Of a DNA stretch of 64,000 nucleotides, positions 18,595 to 27,267 are shown piece after piece. The position numbers and the translations under genes were made by a program. Numbering within the stretch: the first letter of the stretch is position 1; every line of letters starts with the position of its first letter. Source of the stretch: Pedobacter chinensis (GTDB lineage: Bacteria > Bacteroidota > Bacteroidia > Sphingobacteriales > Sphingobacteriaceae); NCBI RefSeq assembly GCF_003339865.1, contig NZ_QPKV01000009.1, positions 62,001 through 126,000 of the forward strand. Reading direction: 5' to 3'. The notes below the pieces were generated by a model, which was given only the letters and a program-made list of their open reading frames with translations, did no database searches and was not told where the DNA came from.

Positions 18595-20946
18595 TTAGTG
18601 ATCAAATTCATTGACATTTCTTGCTGATTCTTCATCAGAAACTAATTTTCTGACTTTCTTTTTATCCAGGAACAAAACCAAAGCCGGTAATAAAGTTAAG
18701 TTGAAAATTAAGGCGACAAATAATGTGATGGAAAGCAGCAAACCTAAAATAACTGTTCCACCAAATGTAGATGCCGTAAAGATTCCGAAACCAAAAAACA
18801 AGATTAATGCAATATGTGTCATACTTACACCAGTTTCTGTTATCGTATCGGTAATTACCTTTGGAACGCTGAAATTGGTAAGGTTTAATTCTTGCTGATA
18901 CCGGGTTAGGAAATATATGGTTTGATCTGATGCCAAACCAAATGCAATGGTAAAAATCAAGATTGTTGATGGCTTTAATGAAATTCCAAAATACCCCATA
19001 ATTCCCGCTGTAATAATGAGCGGAACAATATTAGGCAATAAAGAAATAAACATGATTCCTAAACTTTTAAACTGTGCAAGTCTTAATAACGAAATCAATA
19101 TAATGGCTAAGCCAATACTTTCAAACAAATGTTCTAGCATATAATCTGTTCCTTTTGAAAAGATTACACTTGAACCTGTTAGTTCTACATCAAATTTATC
19201 AGGTGGCAATATACTGTCAATACGGGGTTTTAATTCAGCCATAATCGCATCCAGGCGCTTTGAACCAACATCGGCCATTTGGAAACTGATTCTTGTGCTC
19301 TGATTTCCCTTGCTCACAAAATTTGTCAGCAAATTTGCGTTTCCTTTTCCACCGCTGGCAATATAGGCCAATATGAAGTTTTTCTCCATATTATCTGGCA
19401 AACGAAAGAATGTGGAATCGTTATTGTAAAATGCTTGTGTGGCATATTTCAAACCCATATTAACCGAAATGGAACGGGAAAATTCAGGATAAGCGGAGAT
19501 CATATTCTCCATTTTTTCCATTCGTTTCAGATTGGTCAGATTAAAAACACCATTCTTTTTCCTGGTATCAACACTCACTTCCAAAGGCAAAATACCTTCA
19601 AAATTTTTCTCAAAGAACTTTAAGTCGGTTAAAATCTCAGAGTTTTTAGGTAAATCATCAACCACATAGCCGTTAACATTAATCTTCATTACTCCTATAA
19701 AAGCAACAATTGAAATCACAATTGTACCAATATAGATCAAACTGCTTTTTTGCTGAACAAGATGATCAGTTTTAACCAGTAATTTATGCAAAAACCCTTC
19801 TTCTACATGAGTTTGTGCTTTTAATTTTGGCGTTGGCAAATAGCTGAAAATAATCGGGATTAAACATAAGCACATCAACCAGGTTACCATTACATTTATT
19901 GAAGCCACACTACCAAATTGCATCAATAATTCACTTCCTGTGAAGTACAAAACGCCAAAACCAATGGCTGCAGTAATGTTTGCAATTAACGTGGTAACAG
20001 CAATCCGCTCTATGGTTACACTTAATGCCTGCGCTTTGGTATTTCCTTTTCTTAATTCATTTTGATATTTATTTAACAACAAAATACTGTTGGGTATGCC
20101 AATAATTACAATAAGCGGCGGAATTAAGCCCGTTAAAATAGTCAGTTCAAATCCAAATAAAACTAAAGTTCCTATGCTCCAGATTACACCCATCACCACA
20201 ACAAGAATAGGAAAGAAAACGGCATAAAATCTTCTGAAGAAAATGAGCAAAATGATGGCCGAAACGAGAATGGATAAACCTAAAAATAATACAAACTCAT
20301 TGCTAACCAATTTACTAACCGCTGTACGGATATAAGGCAAACCCGAAATATGAACCTGTATTTTGGTTGCTGCCTGAAAAGCTTTTGCTTTTTCTTCAAT
20401 CTGCCTCAAAATCGGATTACGTTCTGCTGTATTTAAGATTTTAGTATCAAAAGTAATCGCCATTAATGTTGCATTCTGCCTGTTGTAAACCAGGCCCTCA
20501 AAAAATGGCGTATTGTATAATGTATTCTTAATCGAATCCATTTCCGCATCTGTTTTTACGGGTCCTCCCGGAATTGCTTTTAGTGTGAATTTTTGCTCAA
20601 CGGTATCCTTTTCCAATTGAAAAATCCTGCCTGAAGATAATACCTGTTTAATACCCTTCAGCTTTTGAATGTCATTAGAAAGTTGCACCCATTGATTATA
20701 GGTCTCTTTCTTAAAAATATCCGGCGATTGAATACCAACAACCATCACACTTCCATCCTCACCAAAGGTTTTTTTGAAATTATTATACTTTACAAAAGCA
20801 CTGTCAGTAACAGGCAAAATTTTACTTCCGGTATAAGAAAGCTTAACATTTTTGGCTTGATAAGCCATAAAAACAGTGCCCAGTAAGAAAAAAACGATGA
20901 TTGCGATACGGTTCTGAAGAATAAATCTCGATAGCTTAACCCACAT
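18595..20946 (-). CDS. RND-superfamily exporter, MMPL/HAE3 type
   Basis: The 783-residue protein shows the duplicated RND plan: one N-terminal helix, a periplasmic domain (about 40-215), six helices (about 218-390), a second N-like helix (about 400-420), a second periplasmic domain (to about 610) and six more helices. The sterol-sensing-like helix pair LTGLIPPLIVIIGIPNSILLLNKY and IFTIAFGLASDQTIYFLTRYQQEL carries the intramembrane acidic residue in the second copy (SDQT). Such proteins export lipids or hydrophobic compounds from the inner membrane without the tripartite partners. It is alone with the UbiA-like and methyltransferase genes downstream, which may mean a lipid product. Confidence 0.85.
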   Translation of the reverse strand: MWVKLSRFILQNRIAIIVFFLLGTVFMAYQAKNVKLSYTGSKILPVTDSAFVKYNNFKKTFGEDGSVMVVGIQSPDIFKKETYNQWVQLSNDIQKLKGIKQVLSSGRIFQLEKDTVEQKFTLKAIPGGPVKTDAEMDSIKNTLYNTPFFEGLVYNRQNATLMAITFDTKILNTAERNPILRQIEEKAKAFQAATKIQVHISGLPYIRTAVSKLVSNEFVLFLGLSILVSAIILLIFFRRFYAVFFPILVVVMGVIWSIGTLVLFGFELTILTGLIPPLIVIIGIPNSILLLNKYQNELRKGNTKAQALSVTIERIAVTTLIANITAAIGFGVLYFTGSELLMQFGSVASINVMVTWLMCLCLIPIIFSYLPTPKLKAQTHVEEGFLHKLLVKTDHLVQQKSSLIYIGTIVISIVAFIGVMKINVNGYVVDDLPKNSEILTDLKFFEKNFEGILPLEVSVDTRKKNGVFNLTNLKRMEKMENMISAYPEFSRSISVNMGLKYATQAFYNNDSTFFRLPDNMEKNFILAYIASGGKGNANLLTNFVSKGNQSTRISFQMADVGSKRLDAIMAELKPRIDSILPPDKFDVELTGSSVIFSKGTDYMLEHLFESIGLAIILISLLRLAQFKSLGIMFISLLPNIVPLIITAGIMGYFGISLKPSTILIFTIAFGLASDQTIYFLTRYQQELNLTNFSVPKVITDTITETGVSMTHIALILFFGFGIFTASTFGGTVILGLLLSITLFVALIFNLTLLPALVLFLDKKKVRKLVSDEESARNVNEFDH

Positions 20947-21040
20947 TTGTAGCTTTGTTTAATGATGTATTTAAGGGCAAAACTAATCTTATTTATAAAT
21001 TGAGATGATTTTTTGCGCAATTAAATTTGCACAAATAACA

Positions 21041-21048
21041 TACTTTTG
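21041..21048 (+). promoter_or_regulatory. Possible -7 element of recO
   Basis: TACTTTTG matches TANNTTTG and ends 20 bp before the recO ATG. The upstream partner element is not clear. Confidence 0.3.
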
Positions 21049-21068
21049 AAAAAATTGTTTTAACTGGC

Positions 21069-21794
21069 ATGTTGCACAAAGTAAGAGGCATTGTTTTAAA
21101 AACCACTAATTACAGCGAAAGCAGCGTAATTGCCCAGGTATTAACCGATAAATTCGGAATGCAATCGTACCTGATCAATGGAGTTAGAAAACCCAAAGCA
21201 AAGATTAAAATGAACATGTTGCAATCACTACATCTGTTGGATATGGTGGTTTATCATAAAGTGAACACCAATATTCAACGGGTATCAGAAATCAGGCAAA
21301 CACCTGTCTTTAAAACCATTCCTTACGATATGGTTAAAACGAGTATTGTCATTTTTTTGAATGAGGTGTTATATAAAAGTATCCGGCAGCAATCTGCTGA
21401 TGAGAGCATATTTGATTACATCTTTAATTCAATTGCGTGGTTCGATGAGAGTGAGCAAATCAATCCAAATTTCCACTTGTCGTTTCTCTTAAAACTCACT
21501 CGTTTTTTAGGGTTTTCGCCGAATGAAAAAAGAAGAACAGACCAAATTTATTTCGATTTACAGGAAGGTGAATTTGTTTCCAGAATCCCTGTTCATGCGC
21601 ATTATCTTCAGCTGGAAGATGCAATTGGCTTTATTTCTTTATTTAACACCCCTTTAGAAAAAATTTCTGAAATAAAAATGAGCAATACGCAAAGGAGGTT
21701 TCTTTTAGATAAAATACTGGTTTTCTATACCTTACACACAGCCTCATTTGGCGAAGTGCAATCGCATAAAATTCTGGAAACTTTGCTTAGTTGA
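21069..21794 (+). CDS. recO: DNA repair protein RecO
   Basis: The 241-residue protein begins MLHKVRGIVLKTTNYSESSVIAQVLTDKFG, the RecO N-terminal OB fold, followed by the helical domain with LKLTRFLGFSP and EGEFVSRIP. RecO works with RecR to load RecA onto gaps coated with single-strand binding protein. The zinc-binding cysteines of some RecO proteins are absent, as is usual in Bacteroidota. The gene is divergent from the RND exporter and is followed by two tRNA genes. Confidence 0.93.
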   Translation: MLHKVRGIVLKTTNYSESSVIAQVLTDKFGMQSYLINGVRKPKAKIKMNMLQSLHLLDMVVYHKVNTNIQRVSEIRQTPVFKTIPYDMVKTSIVIFLNEVLYKSIRQQSADESIFDYIFNSIAWFDESEQINPNFHLSFLLKLTRFLGFSPNEKRRTDQIYFDLQEGEFVSRIPVHAHYLQLEDAIGFISLFNTPLEKISEIKMSNTQRRFLLDKILVFYTLHTASFGEVQSHKILETLLS

Positions 21795-21857
21795 AAAAAA
21801 ATAAAAAAGATTTGCAAAGCAAGATTATAGCACTATATTTGCATTCCCAAAAGGAAA

Positions 21858-21935
21858 GGGAAATTAGCTCAGCTGGTTCAGAGCACCTCGTTTACACCGA
21901 GGGGGTCGGGGGTTCGAACCCCTCATTTCCCACCA
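21858..21935 (+). tRNA. tRNA-Val (anticodon TAC), copy 1
   Basis: The cloverleaf is complete: acceptor stem GGGAAAT/ATTTCCC, D-arm GCTC...GAGC, anticodon stem CCTCG/CGAGG with loop TTTACAC, T-arm GGGGG-TTCGAAC-CCCTC, discriminator A, and an encoded CCA (21933-21935). The anticodon TAC reads valine GUN codons. An intrinsic terminator follows at once. Confidence 0.98.
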
Positions 21936-21966
21936 AAGCCTTTTAGTCAAACTAAGAGGCTTTTTT
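21936..21966 (+). terminator. Terminator after tRNA-Val copy 1
   Basis: AAGCCTTTTAGT-CAA-ACTAAGAGGCTT forms a long hairpin followed by a T run. A near copy follows the second tRNA gene, so gene and terminator were duplicated together. Confidence 0.85.
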
Positions 21967-21988
21967 ACAAACATAATCCTTAAAAAAA

Positions 21989-22066
21989 GGGAAATTAGCT
22001 CAGCTGGTTCAGAGCACCTCGTTTACACCGAGGGGGTCGGGGGTTCGAACCCCTCATTTCCCACCA
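21989..22066 (+). tRNA. tRNA-Val (anticodon TAC), copy 2
   Basis: The sequence is identical to the first copy over all 78 bases including the encoded CCA, and starts 131 bp after it. Anticodon TAC, valine. The flanking DNA is only partly conserved (the AAAGCC...GAGGCTT terminator is similar but not identical), so the duplication is not brand new while the tRNA itself has been kept identical. Confidence 0.98.
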
Positions 22067-22099
22067 AAGCCTTTCAGGAAACTGAGAGGCTTTTTTTTA
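22067..22099 (+). terminator. Terminator after tRNA-Val copy 2
   Basis: AAAGCCTTTCAG-GAAA-CTGAGAGGCTT forms a hairpin followed by eight T residues. It differs in the stem from the first copy with pairing preserved. Confidence 0.85.
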
Positions 22100-22172
22100 T
22101 AGGTTCGATTTCCATATCAGCCACCAAAAATTTAATGGATTTTTAAAAAGTTGTGTTTTCTGCGAATGCTCA

Positions 22173-22445
22173 TTATTCCGTACCAGCGTTTTTTTCTTCC
22201 TCATCAACAGGAACTTTAACAGTTGGGTCAGTAATGATCTCTGCTTTCCCCTCTCCGTCGCTTTTAGAAAATAAAATCGGATATAATAGCCATAGCGCAC
22301 CAATCATTACAAGTACACCCGCCAACATTTGAAAATAGATACTGCCTTTTACATCGTAAGCATCCAAAATTTTATATGCGATGAACGAAAGCAGACCAGC
22401 AATGAGTACGAAAACCGCCTTTTGTAATTTTAAGAGCTTGATCAT
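22173..22445 (-). CDS. Small two-helix membrane protein, hypothetical
   Basis: The 90-residue protein has two hydrophobic helices (about 8-27 and 36-60) and an acidic, disordered C-terminal tail (PVDEEEKNAGTE). No catalytic or binding motif is visible. Its ATG overlaps the stop of the upstream 62-residue gene by 4 bp (ATGA type), so the two are translationally coupled. I do not recognise the family; proteins like this are often found conserved in Pedobacter without known function. Confidence 0.65.
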   Translation of the reverse strand: MIKLLKLQKAVFVLIAGLLSFIAYKILDAYDVKGSIYFQMLAGVLVMIGALWLLYPILFSKSDGEGKAEIITDPTVKVPVDEEEKNAGTE

Positions 22446-22630
22446 GGGTTCTTTCTTTTAAGTGTTATAATATGAACTAAAACAAAGATGAGTCCAATTA
22501 GTTCGAGCAAGCCGCAGAAATAAAATGCATAAAGCACAAAATCGCGGTTAGCGGGATTAATAACAGCAATGATCGGCAGTGCAACCACAGCTACAATCAT
22601 TAGCGTAAGCCCGATATTAAATAATTTCAC
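22442..22630 (-). CDS. Small two-helix membrane protein, hypothetical
   Basis: The 62-residue protein is almost wholly two transmembrane helices (about 5-24 and 32-55), with a short basic C-terminus (LKRKNP). It overlaps the following 90-residue membrane protein gene by 4 bp. The pair is divergent from ileS. Function unknown; two coupled small membrane proteins suggest a heteromeric membrane assembly, but that is inference. Confidence 0.65.
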   Translation of the reverse strand: MKLFNIGLTLMIVAVVALPIIAVINPANRDFVLYAFYFCGLLELIGLIFVLVHIITLKRKNP

Positions 22631-22676
22631 ATTAAAAGTATTTACATCAAAACTACCAAATTTGAACGAAAAACTT

Positions 22677-22684
22677 TAACTTTG
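22677..22684 (+). promoter_or_regulatory. Possible -7 element of ileS
   Basis: TAACTTTG fits TANNTTTG and is placed 29 bp before the ileS ATG. The upstream element is unclear. Confidence 0.3.
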
Positions 22685-22713
22685 CAACCTTAATTTTTTG
22701 AGGTACTTAATTG

Positions 22714-25700
22714 ATGTATAGCGAATTTAAACAATTGGAGCTTGCCAAAATAGGGCAGGAAATACTGGATTTTTGGAAAAAGGAGAACATCTTTGAAAAG
22801 AGCATTTCTTCCCGCCCAAAATCTAATCCGTTTACTTTTTACGAGGGTCCGCCATCGGCTAACGGTATGCCAGGGATTCACCACGTAATGGCTCGTGCAA
22901 TTAAGGACATTTTTTGTCGTTACAAAACTTTAAAAGGTTATCAGGTTAAACGTAAAGGCGGTTGGGACACTCACGGTTTACCCATCGAACTAGCAGTTGA
23001 GAAAAAATTAGGCATTACCAAAGAAGATATCGGCAAAAAAATCAGCGTTGATGAATACAATGAGGCCTGCCGTACCGAAGTAATGCGTTATACTGATGTT
23101 TGGAACGACCTGACCGAGAAAATGGGTTATTGGGTTGATCTAGAAAATCCATACATTACCTATGAAAATGAATATATTGAAACCCTTTGGTGGATTTTAA
23201 AACAACTTTACAATAAAGGATTTTTGTATAAAGGTTATACGGTTCAACCGTATTCACCTGCTGCTGGTACTGGCTTAAGCTCGCACGAGCTGAATCAACC
23301 AGGCACATATAAAATGCTTAAAGATACTTCAATCACGGCGCAGTTCAGATTGAAAAAAGACCAGAATCATCCTTTAATTGCTCAGCTATTTGAGGAAGAT
23401 GGAGAAGATACGGTTATAATCGCCTGGACCACCACCCCATGGACTTTACCAAGCAACGGTGCTTTAGCCGTTGGCGAGAAAATCTCTTATGTTAAGGTAA
23501 AAACTTTTAATCAATACACCTTCGAACCCGTTAGCGTGGTTTTAGCGAAAGATCTGGTTGCTAAACACTTTAAAAAGGATGCCGAAAATTTATCATTTAC
23601 CGATTATAAAGGTGGTAATAAATTAATCCCATGGAGAATCGTTACTGAATTTACAGGTAAAGATTTAGTCGGATTAAAATACCACCAGTTGTTGCCATAT
23701 GTAACAAGCACTGATTTAGAAGAAAACGCTTTCCGTGTGATTCCTGCAGATTATGTTACCACCGAAGATGGTACAGGTATTGTTCACATTGCATCGGTTT
23801 TTGGTGGAGACGACTTTCGTGTAGCCAAAGAAAATGGTGTTCCTGCAGTTATGGTTTGGGATGAAAAAGGAAACGAATTGCCATTGGTTGATAAGCAAGG
23901 AAAGTTTGTTACTGAGGTTACCGATTTCGCGGGCCGTTATGTAAAAGAAGAATATTATAGTGATGAGGAACGTTCATCAGCAGATTTTAAACCTACGGAT
24001 GTACTGATCGCCATTAAATTAAAAGAAGACAATAAGGCGTTCGATGTTAAAAAATACGAGCACAGTTACCCGCACTGCTGGCGAACTGATAAACCAATTT
24101 TATATTATCCTTTAGATAGCTGGTTCATCAAAACCACTGCTGTTAAAGATAAAATGGTAGAGTTGAATAAAACCATCAACTGGAAACCGGAATCTACCGG
24201 AACCGGCCGTTTCGGCAACTGGTTAGAAAATCTGGTTGACTGGAATTTATCCCGTTCACGCTATTGGGGAACGCCATTGCCAATCTGGCGTACCGCCGAT
24301 GGTTTGGAAGAAAAATGTATTGGTTCTATCGAAGAACTGAATGCAGAAATCGCAAAATCTATCGAAGCTGGTTTTATGCCTGCTGGTTTCGAGCTGAAAG
24401 ATATGCACCGCCCTTATGTTGATGATGTGATTTTAACTTCATCTAAAGGCGAAAAAATGATCCGTGAAACCGACCTGATTGATGTTTGGTTTGATAGCGG
24501 CGCCATGCCGTATGCACAATGGCACTTCCCTTTTGAAAATAAAGATTCTTTTGAAAACGCCTACCCTGCCGATTTTATTGCAGAAGGTGTTGATCAAACC
24601 CGCGGCTGGTTCTTTACTTTGCACGCCATAGCAGTAATGCTGAGTGAGGCAAGTGATGAAATTAAAGCGGTAAATGAGAAAGTTGGAAATCCTGGTGTGG
24701 CATTTAAAAATGTGGTTTCGAATGGATTGGTACTGGATAAAAACGGCAACAAAATGTCTAAACGTTTAGGCAATGCGGTTGATCCTTTCAGCACCATCGA
24801 AACGTACAGTGCCGATGCTACGCGCTGGTACATGATTAGCAATGCATCACCCTGGGATAACCTTAAGTTTAGCTTGGAAGGCCTGGATGAAGTGCGGCGT
24901 AAATTCTTCGGAACACTTTACAATACTTATGCATTCTTTGCTTTATATGCCAATATCGATAAATTCGAAATCGACAAAAATAATTTAAGCAAGGTTGAAG
25001 ATAGGACAGAATTAGACCGTTGGATTTTATCGTTATTGCAAAACTTAATCAATGAAGTTGATGAAAGCTACAACACTTATGAACCAACAAAAGCTACGCG
25101 TGCCATCCAGATTTTTGTTGATGAGCATTTAAGTAACTGGTACATCAGGTTAAGCCGCCGCCGTTTCTGGAAAGGCGAAATGACTGAAGATAAACGTGCG
25201 GCTTATGAAACACTTTATACTTGCCTGGAAACTTTAGCACAGTTGATGAGCCCTGTAGCGCCTTTCTTTGCTGATTGGTTGTACAAAAACTTAACGGTTA
25301 CAGATAAAACTGCTGCACAATCCGTTCATTTAACGTTATGGAATGAAGCCAACGAAAGCTTAATTGATTATGCCTTGAACGAAAGAATGCTTTACGCTCA
25401 GGATATTTCATCAATGGTTTTATCTTTGCGTAAAAAATCGGGCATTAATGTACGCCAGCCTTTGGAGAAAATCTTAATTCCATCTTTAAATGGCGATTTT
25501 GAACAAAAAATTTCTAAAGTTGCCGATTATATTCTTTCTGAAACGAATGTTAAGCATATTGAGTTTATTACCGATACGCATGGCATTGTAAAGAAAAAAC
25601 TGAAACCGAACTTTAAATCTTTAGGGAAAAAAGTGGGTAAGGACATGAGCATTGTGAAAGAGGCTTTGGAGAATATGAACCAGGATGATATCCAGCGTTT

Positions 25701-26118
25701 AGAAATAGATGGTTATATCAACGTCTTCGGCAGCAACAACGTGCAGCACGCCATTGATTTAAATGATGATGTAGAAGTTTTTGCTGAGGATATTCCCGGA
25801 TGGCAGGTTACCAATCTGGGCAGTTTAACTGTTGCTTTGGATGTAACAATCTCTGAAGAATTGAAACAAGAAGGAATTTCACGTGAACTGGTTAACCGTA
25901 TTCAAAATTTACGTAAAGAATTAAACTTTGAAGTAACCGATAGGATTAAAGTTTCATTACAAAATGATAACTTGGTGGCAAATGCAGTTGCCAGAAACAA
26001 GACTTACATTTGTGACGAAATCTTAGCCGATGAATTAGAATTAACAGATACTGTAAATAGTGCAAACAAAATCATCATTGATGATGTTCAGTTAAGCATT
26101 TCAGTAACTAAAATATAA
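22714..26118 (+). CDS. ileS: Isoleucine-tRNA ligase
   Basis: From the ATG at 22714 (preferred to an adjacent TTG at 22711) the protein has 1134 residues. The class I signature HIGH appears as GIHH in PPSANGMPGIHHVMAR (about 50), and KMSKR in NGNKMSKRLGNAVDP (about 680). The editing domain contains IAWTTTPWTLPSNGALAV and TEDGTGIVHIASVFGGDD. ADLIDVWFDSGAMPYAQWHFP precedes the catalytic core's second half. The C-terminus resembles the eukaryote-like (type 2) IleRS found in Bacteroidota, with DUF5915-like end rather than the Zn-finger end. It charges tRNA-Ile in the cytoplasm and heads an ileS-dksA-like-lspA operon. Confidence 0.97.
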   Translation: MYSEFKQLELAKIGQEILDFWKKENIFEKSISSRPKSNPFTFYEGPPSANGMPGIHHVMARAIKDIFCRYKTLKGYQVKRKGGWDTHGLPIELAVEKKLGITKEDIGKKISVDEYNEACRTEVMRYTDVWNDLTEKMGYWVDLENPYITYENEYIETLWWILKQLYNKGFLYKGYTVQPYSPAAGTGLSSHELNQPGTYKMLKDTSITAQFRLKKDQNHPLIAQLFEEDGEDTVIIAWTTTPWTLPSNGALAVGEKISYVKVKTFNQYTFEPVSVVLAKDLVAKHFKKDAENLSFTDYKGGNKLIPWRIVTEFTGKDLVGLKYHQLLPYVTSTDLEENAFRVIPADYVTTEDGTGIVHIASVFGGDDFRVAKENGVPAVMVWDEKGNELPLVDKQGKFVTEVTDFAGRYVKEEYYSDEERSSADFKPTDVLIAIKLKEDNKAFDVKKYEHSYPHCWRTDKPILYYPLDSWFIKTTAVKDKMVELNKTINWKPESTGTGRFGNWLENLVDWNLSRSRYWGTPLPIWRTADGLEEKCIGSIEELNAEIAKSIEAGFMPAGFELKDMHRPYVDDVILTSSKGEKMIRETDLIDVWFDSGAMPYAQWHFPFENKDSFENAYPADFIAEGVDQTRGWFFTLHAIAVMLSEASDEIKAVNEKVGNPGVAFKNVVSNGLVLDKNGNKMSKRLGNAVDPFSTIETYSADATRWYMISNASPWDNLKFSLEGLDEVRRKFFGTLYNTYAFFALYANIDKFEIDKNNLSKVEDRTELDRWILSLLQNLINEVDESYNTYEPTKATRAIQIFVDEHLSNWYIRLSRRRFWKGEMTEDKRAAYETLYTCLETLAQLMSPVAPFFADWLYKNLTVTDKTAAQSVHLTLWNEANESLIDYALNERMLYAQDISSMVLSLRKKSGINVRQPLEKILIPSLNGDFEQKISKVADYILSETNVKHIEFITDTHGIVKKKLKPNFKSLGKKVGKDMSIVKEALENMNQDDIQRLEIDGYINVFGSNNVQHAIDLNDDVEVFAEDIPGWQVTNLGSLTVALDVTISEELKQEGISRELVNRIQNLRKELNFEVTDRIKVSLQNDNLVANAVARNKTYICDEILADELELTDTVNSANKIIIDDVQLSISVTKI

Positions 26119-26148
26119 ATCCATATATTAGAAAACTAAATTAAAAAC

Positions 26149-26532
26149 ATGGAAAACAGCAATAAAACACGCTACTCAGACAGTGAACTTCAGGAATTTA
26201 AAGAATTAATTCAAGATAAATTACGCGTGGCGAAAGAAGAACTTAATGCGCTTACAGCATCATTAAGTAATCCAAACGCTAACGGTACAGAAGATACTTC
26301 AGGTGCTTACAAAACATTAGAAGATGGTTCTGCAACCATGGAAAAAGAGCAAATCAATCAATTGGCTGCGCGTCAGAAAAAATTTATCGATAACCTGGAA
26401 AATGCTTTGGTTCGCATTGAAAACAAAACTTACGGCATTTGCCGCGAAACTGGCAAATTAATCCAAAAAGAACGTTTACGTGCTGTTCCTCATGCTACAT
26501 TAAGCATGGAAGCTAAATTAAAGCAAGGTTAA
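26149..26532 (+). CDS. DksA/TraR-like protein lacking the zinc cysteines
   Basis: The 127-residue protein has the DksA-type layout: an N-terminal helical hairpin (about 10-90, NALTASLSN...ATMEKEQINQLAARQKKFI) and the C-terminal YGICRETGKLIQKERLRAVPHATL segment. In DksA the C-terminal zinc finger has four Cys (or Cys/Asp); here only one Cys is left (YGIC), and the other positions are Thr, Ser and Ala. Zinc binding is therefore unlikely. It may still bind RNA polymerase secondary channel through the coiled coil. It lies 30 bp after ileS and overlaps lspA by one base. Confidence 0.88.
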   Translation: MENSNKTRYSDSELQEFKELIQDKLRVAKEELNALTASLSNPNANGTEDTSGAYKTLEDGSATMEKEQINQLAARQKKFIDNLENALVRIENKTYGICRETGKLIQKERLRAVPHATLSMEAKLKQG

Positions 26533-27134
26533 TGAAAGGCTATACAAAACCTTTAATTGTTATCTTTTTGGTTTTACTGGCCGATCAGCTGATTAAAACC
26601 TGGGTTAAAACTCATATGTACCTTGGCCAGGAGTTTAACATTATTGGCAAATGGTTCATTATCCATTTCACGGAAAATAATGGAATGGCCTTTGGAATGG
26701 AATTTGGCGGTGAATTTGGGAAATTAGCGCTATCACTTTTCCGCATTGTGGCAGTGGCTGGAATTGGTTATGGCTTACATTATCTGATCAGGCATAAATA
26801 CCATCGTGGATTAACCCTAAATGTAGCCTTAATTTTTGCTGGCGCATTAGGAAACATTATCGATTCTGTATTTTATGGGAAAATTTATGGCTACGAAAGC
26901 TGGTTTCACGGTCGTGTGGTAGATATGTTTTATTTCCCGATTGCAGAAGGCCGCTTTCCGGGCTGGATACCCATTTGGGGTGGCGACGAGTTTGTATTCT
27001 TCAGACCCGTTTTCAACCTTGCTGATGCAGCAATTTCAGTTGGTGTGATCCTTATCCTGATCTTTCAGAAAAACTATTTTAAAGAAGATGTAAAGGATGA
27101 TGTAAGTATTAATAGTGAGATTGTAGAAGATTAA
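26532..27134 (+). CDS. lspA: Lipoprotein signal peptidase (signal peptidase II)
   Basis: The 200-residue inner-membrane aspartic protease has four transmembrane helices. The catalytic pair is visible as Asp111 in GALGNIIDSVFYG and Asp165 in VFNLADAAISVG; the conserved Asn-rich ENNGMAFGMEFGG (about 49-61) and FRIVAVAGIG are also present. It cleaves prolipoproteins before the lipidated Cys, needed here for the SusD, FKBP and other lipoproteins of the window. The insertion around 113-150 (GYESWFHGRVVDMFYFP) is typical of Bacteroidota LspA. The start ATG shares one base with the upstream stop (TAATG), so translation is coupled. Confidence 0.95.
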   Translation: MKGYTKPLIVIFLVLLADQLIKTWVKTHMYLGQEFNIIGKWFIIHFTENNGMAFGMEFGGEFGKLALSLFRIVAVAGIGYGLHYLIRHKYHRGLTLNVALIFAGALGNIIDSVFYGKIYGYESWFHGRVVDMFYFPIAEGRFPGWIPIWGGDEFVFFRPVFNLADAAISVGVILILIFQKNYFKEDVKDDVSINSEIVED

Positions 27135-27226
27135 ATAGGTAATTACTCGTTATGCTGAACTTGATTCAGTATCTCTTTTAAATGTTCGGGACGCTAAAAT
27201 AAAGTTTGGGTAACGACAATTAATAT

Positions 27227-27257
27227 AGCCCATTTCTTAACTGAAATGGGCTTTTTT
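27227..27257 (+). terminator. Terminator after lspA
   Basis: AGCCCATTTC-TTAACT-GAAATGGGCT is a perfect 10-bp hairpin followed by TTTTT. It ends the ileS operon and is the first element of the repeat array that follows; a decayed copy closes the array on the far side. Confidence 0.9.
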
Positions 27258-27267
27258 GATAGACCCC

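Noticed and set aside
22097..22303. 68-residue ORF on the minus strand
   Set aside because: It overlaps the well-supported 90-residue membrane protein gene in another frame.
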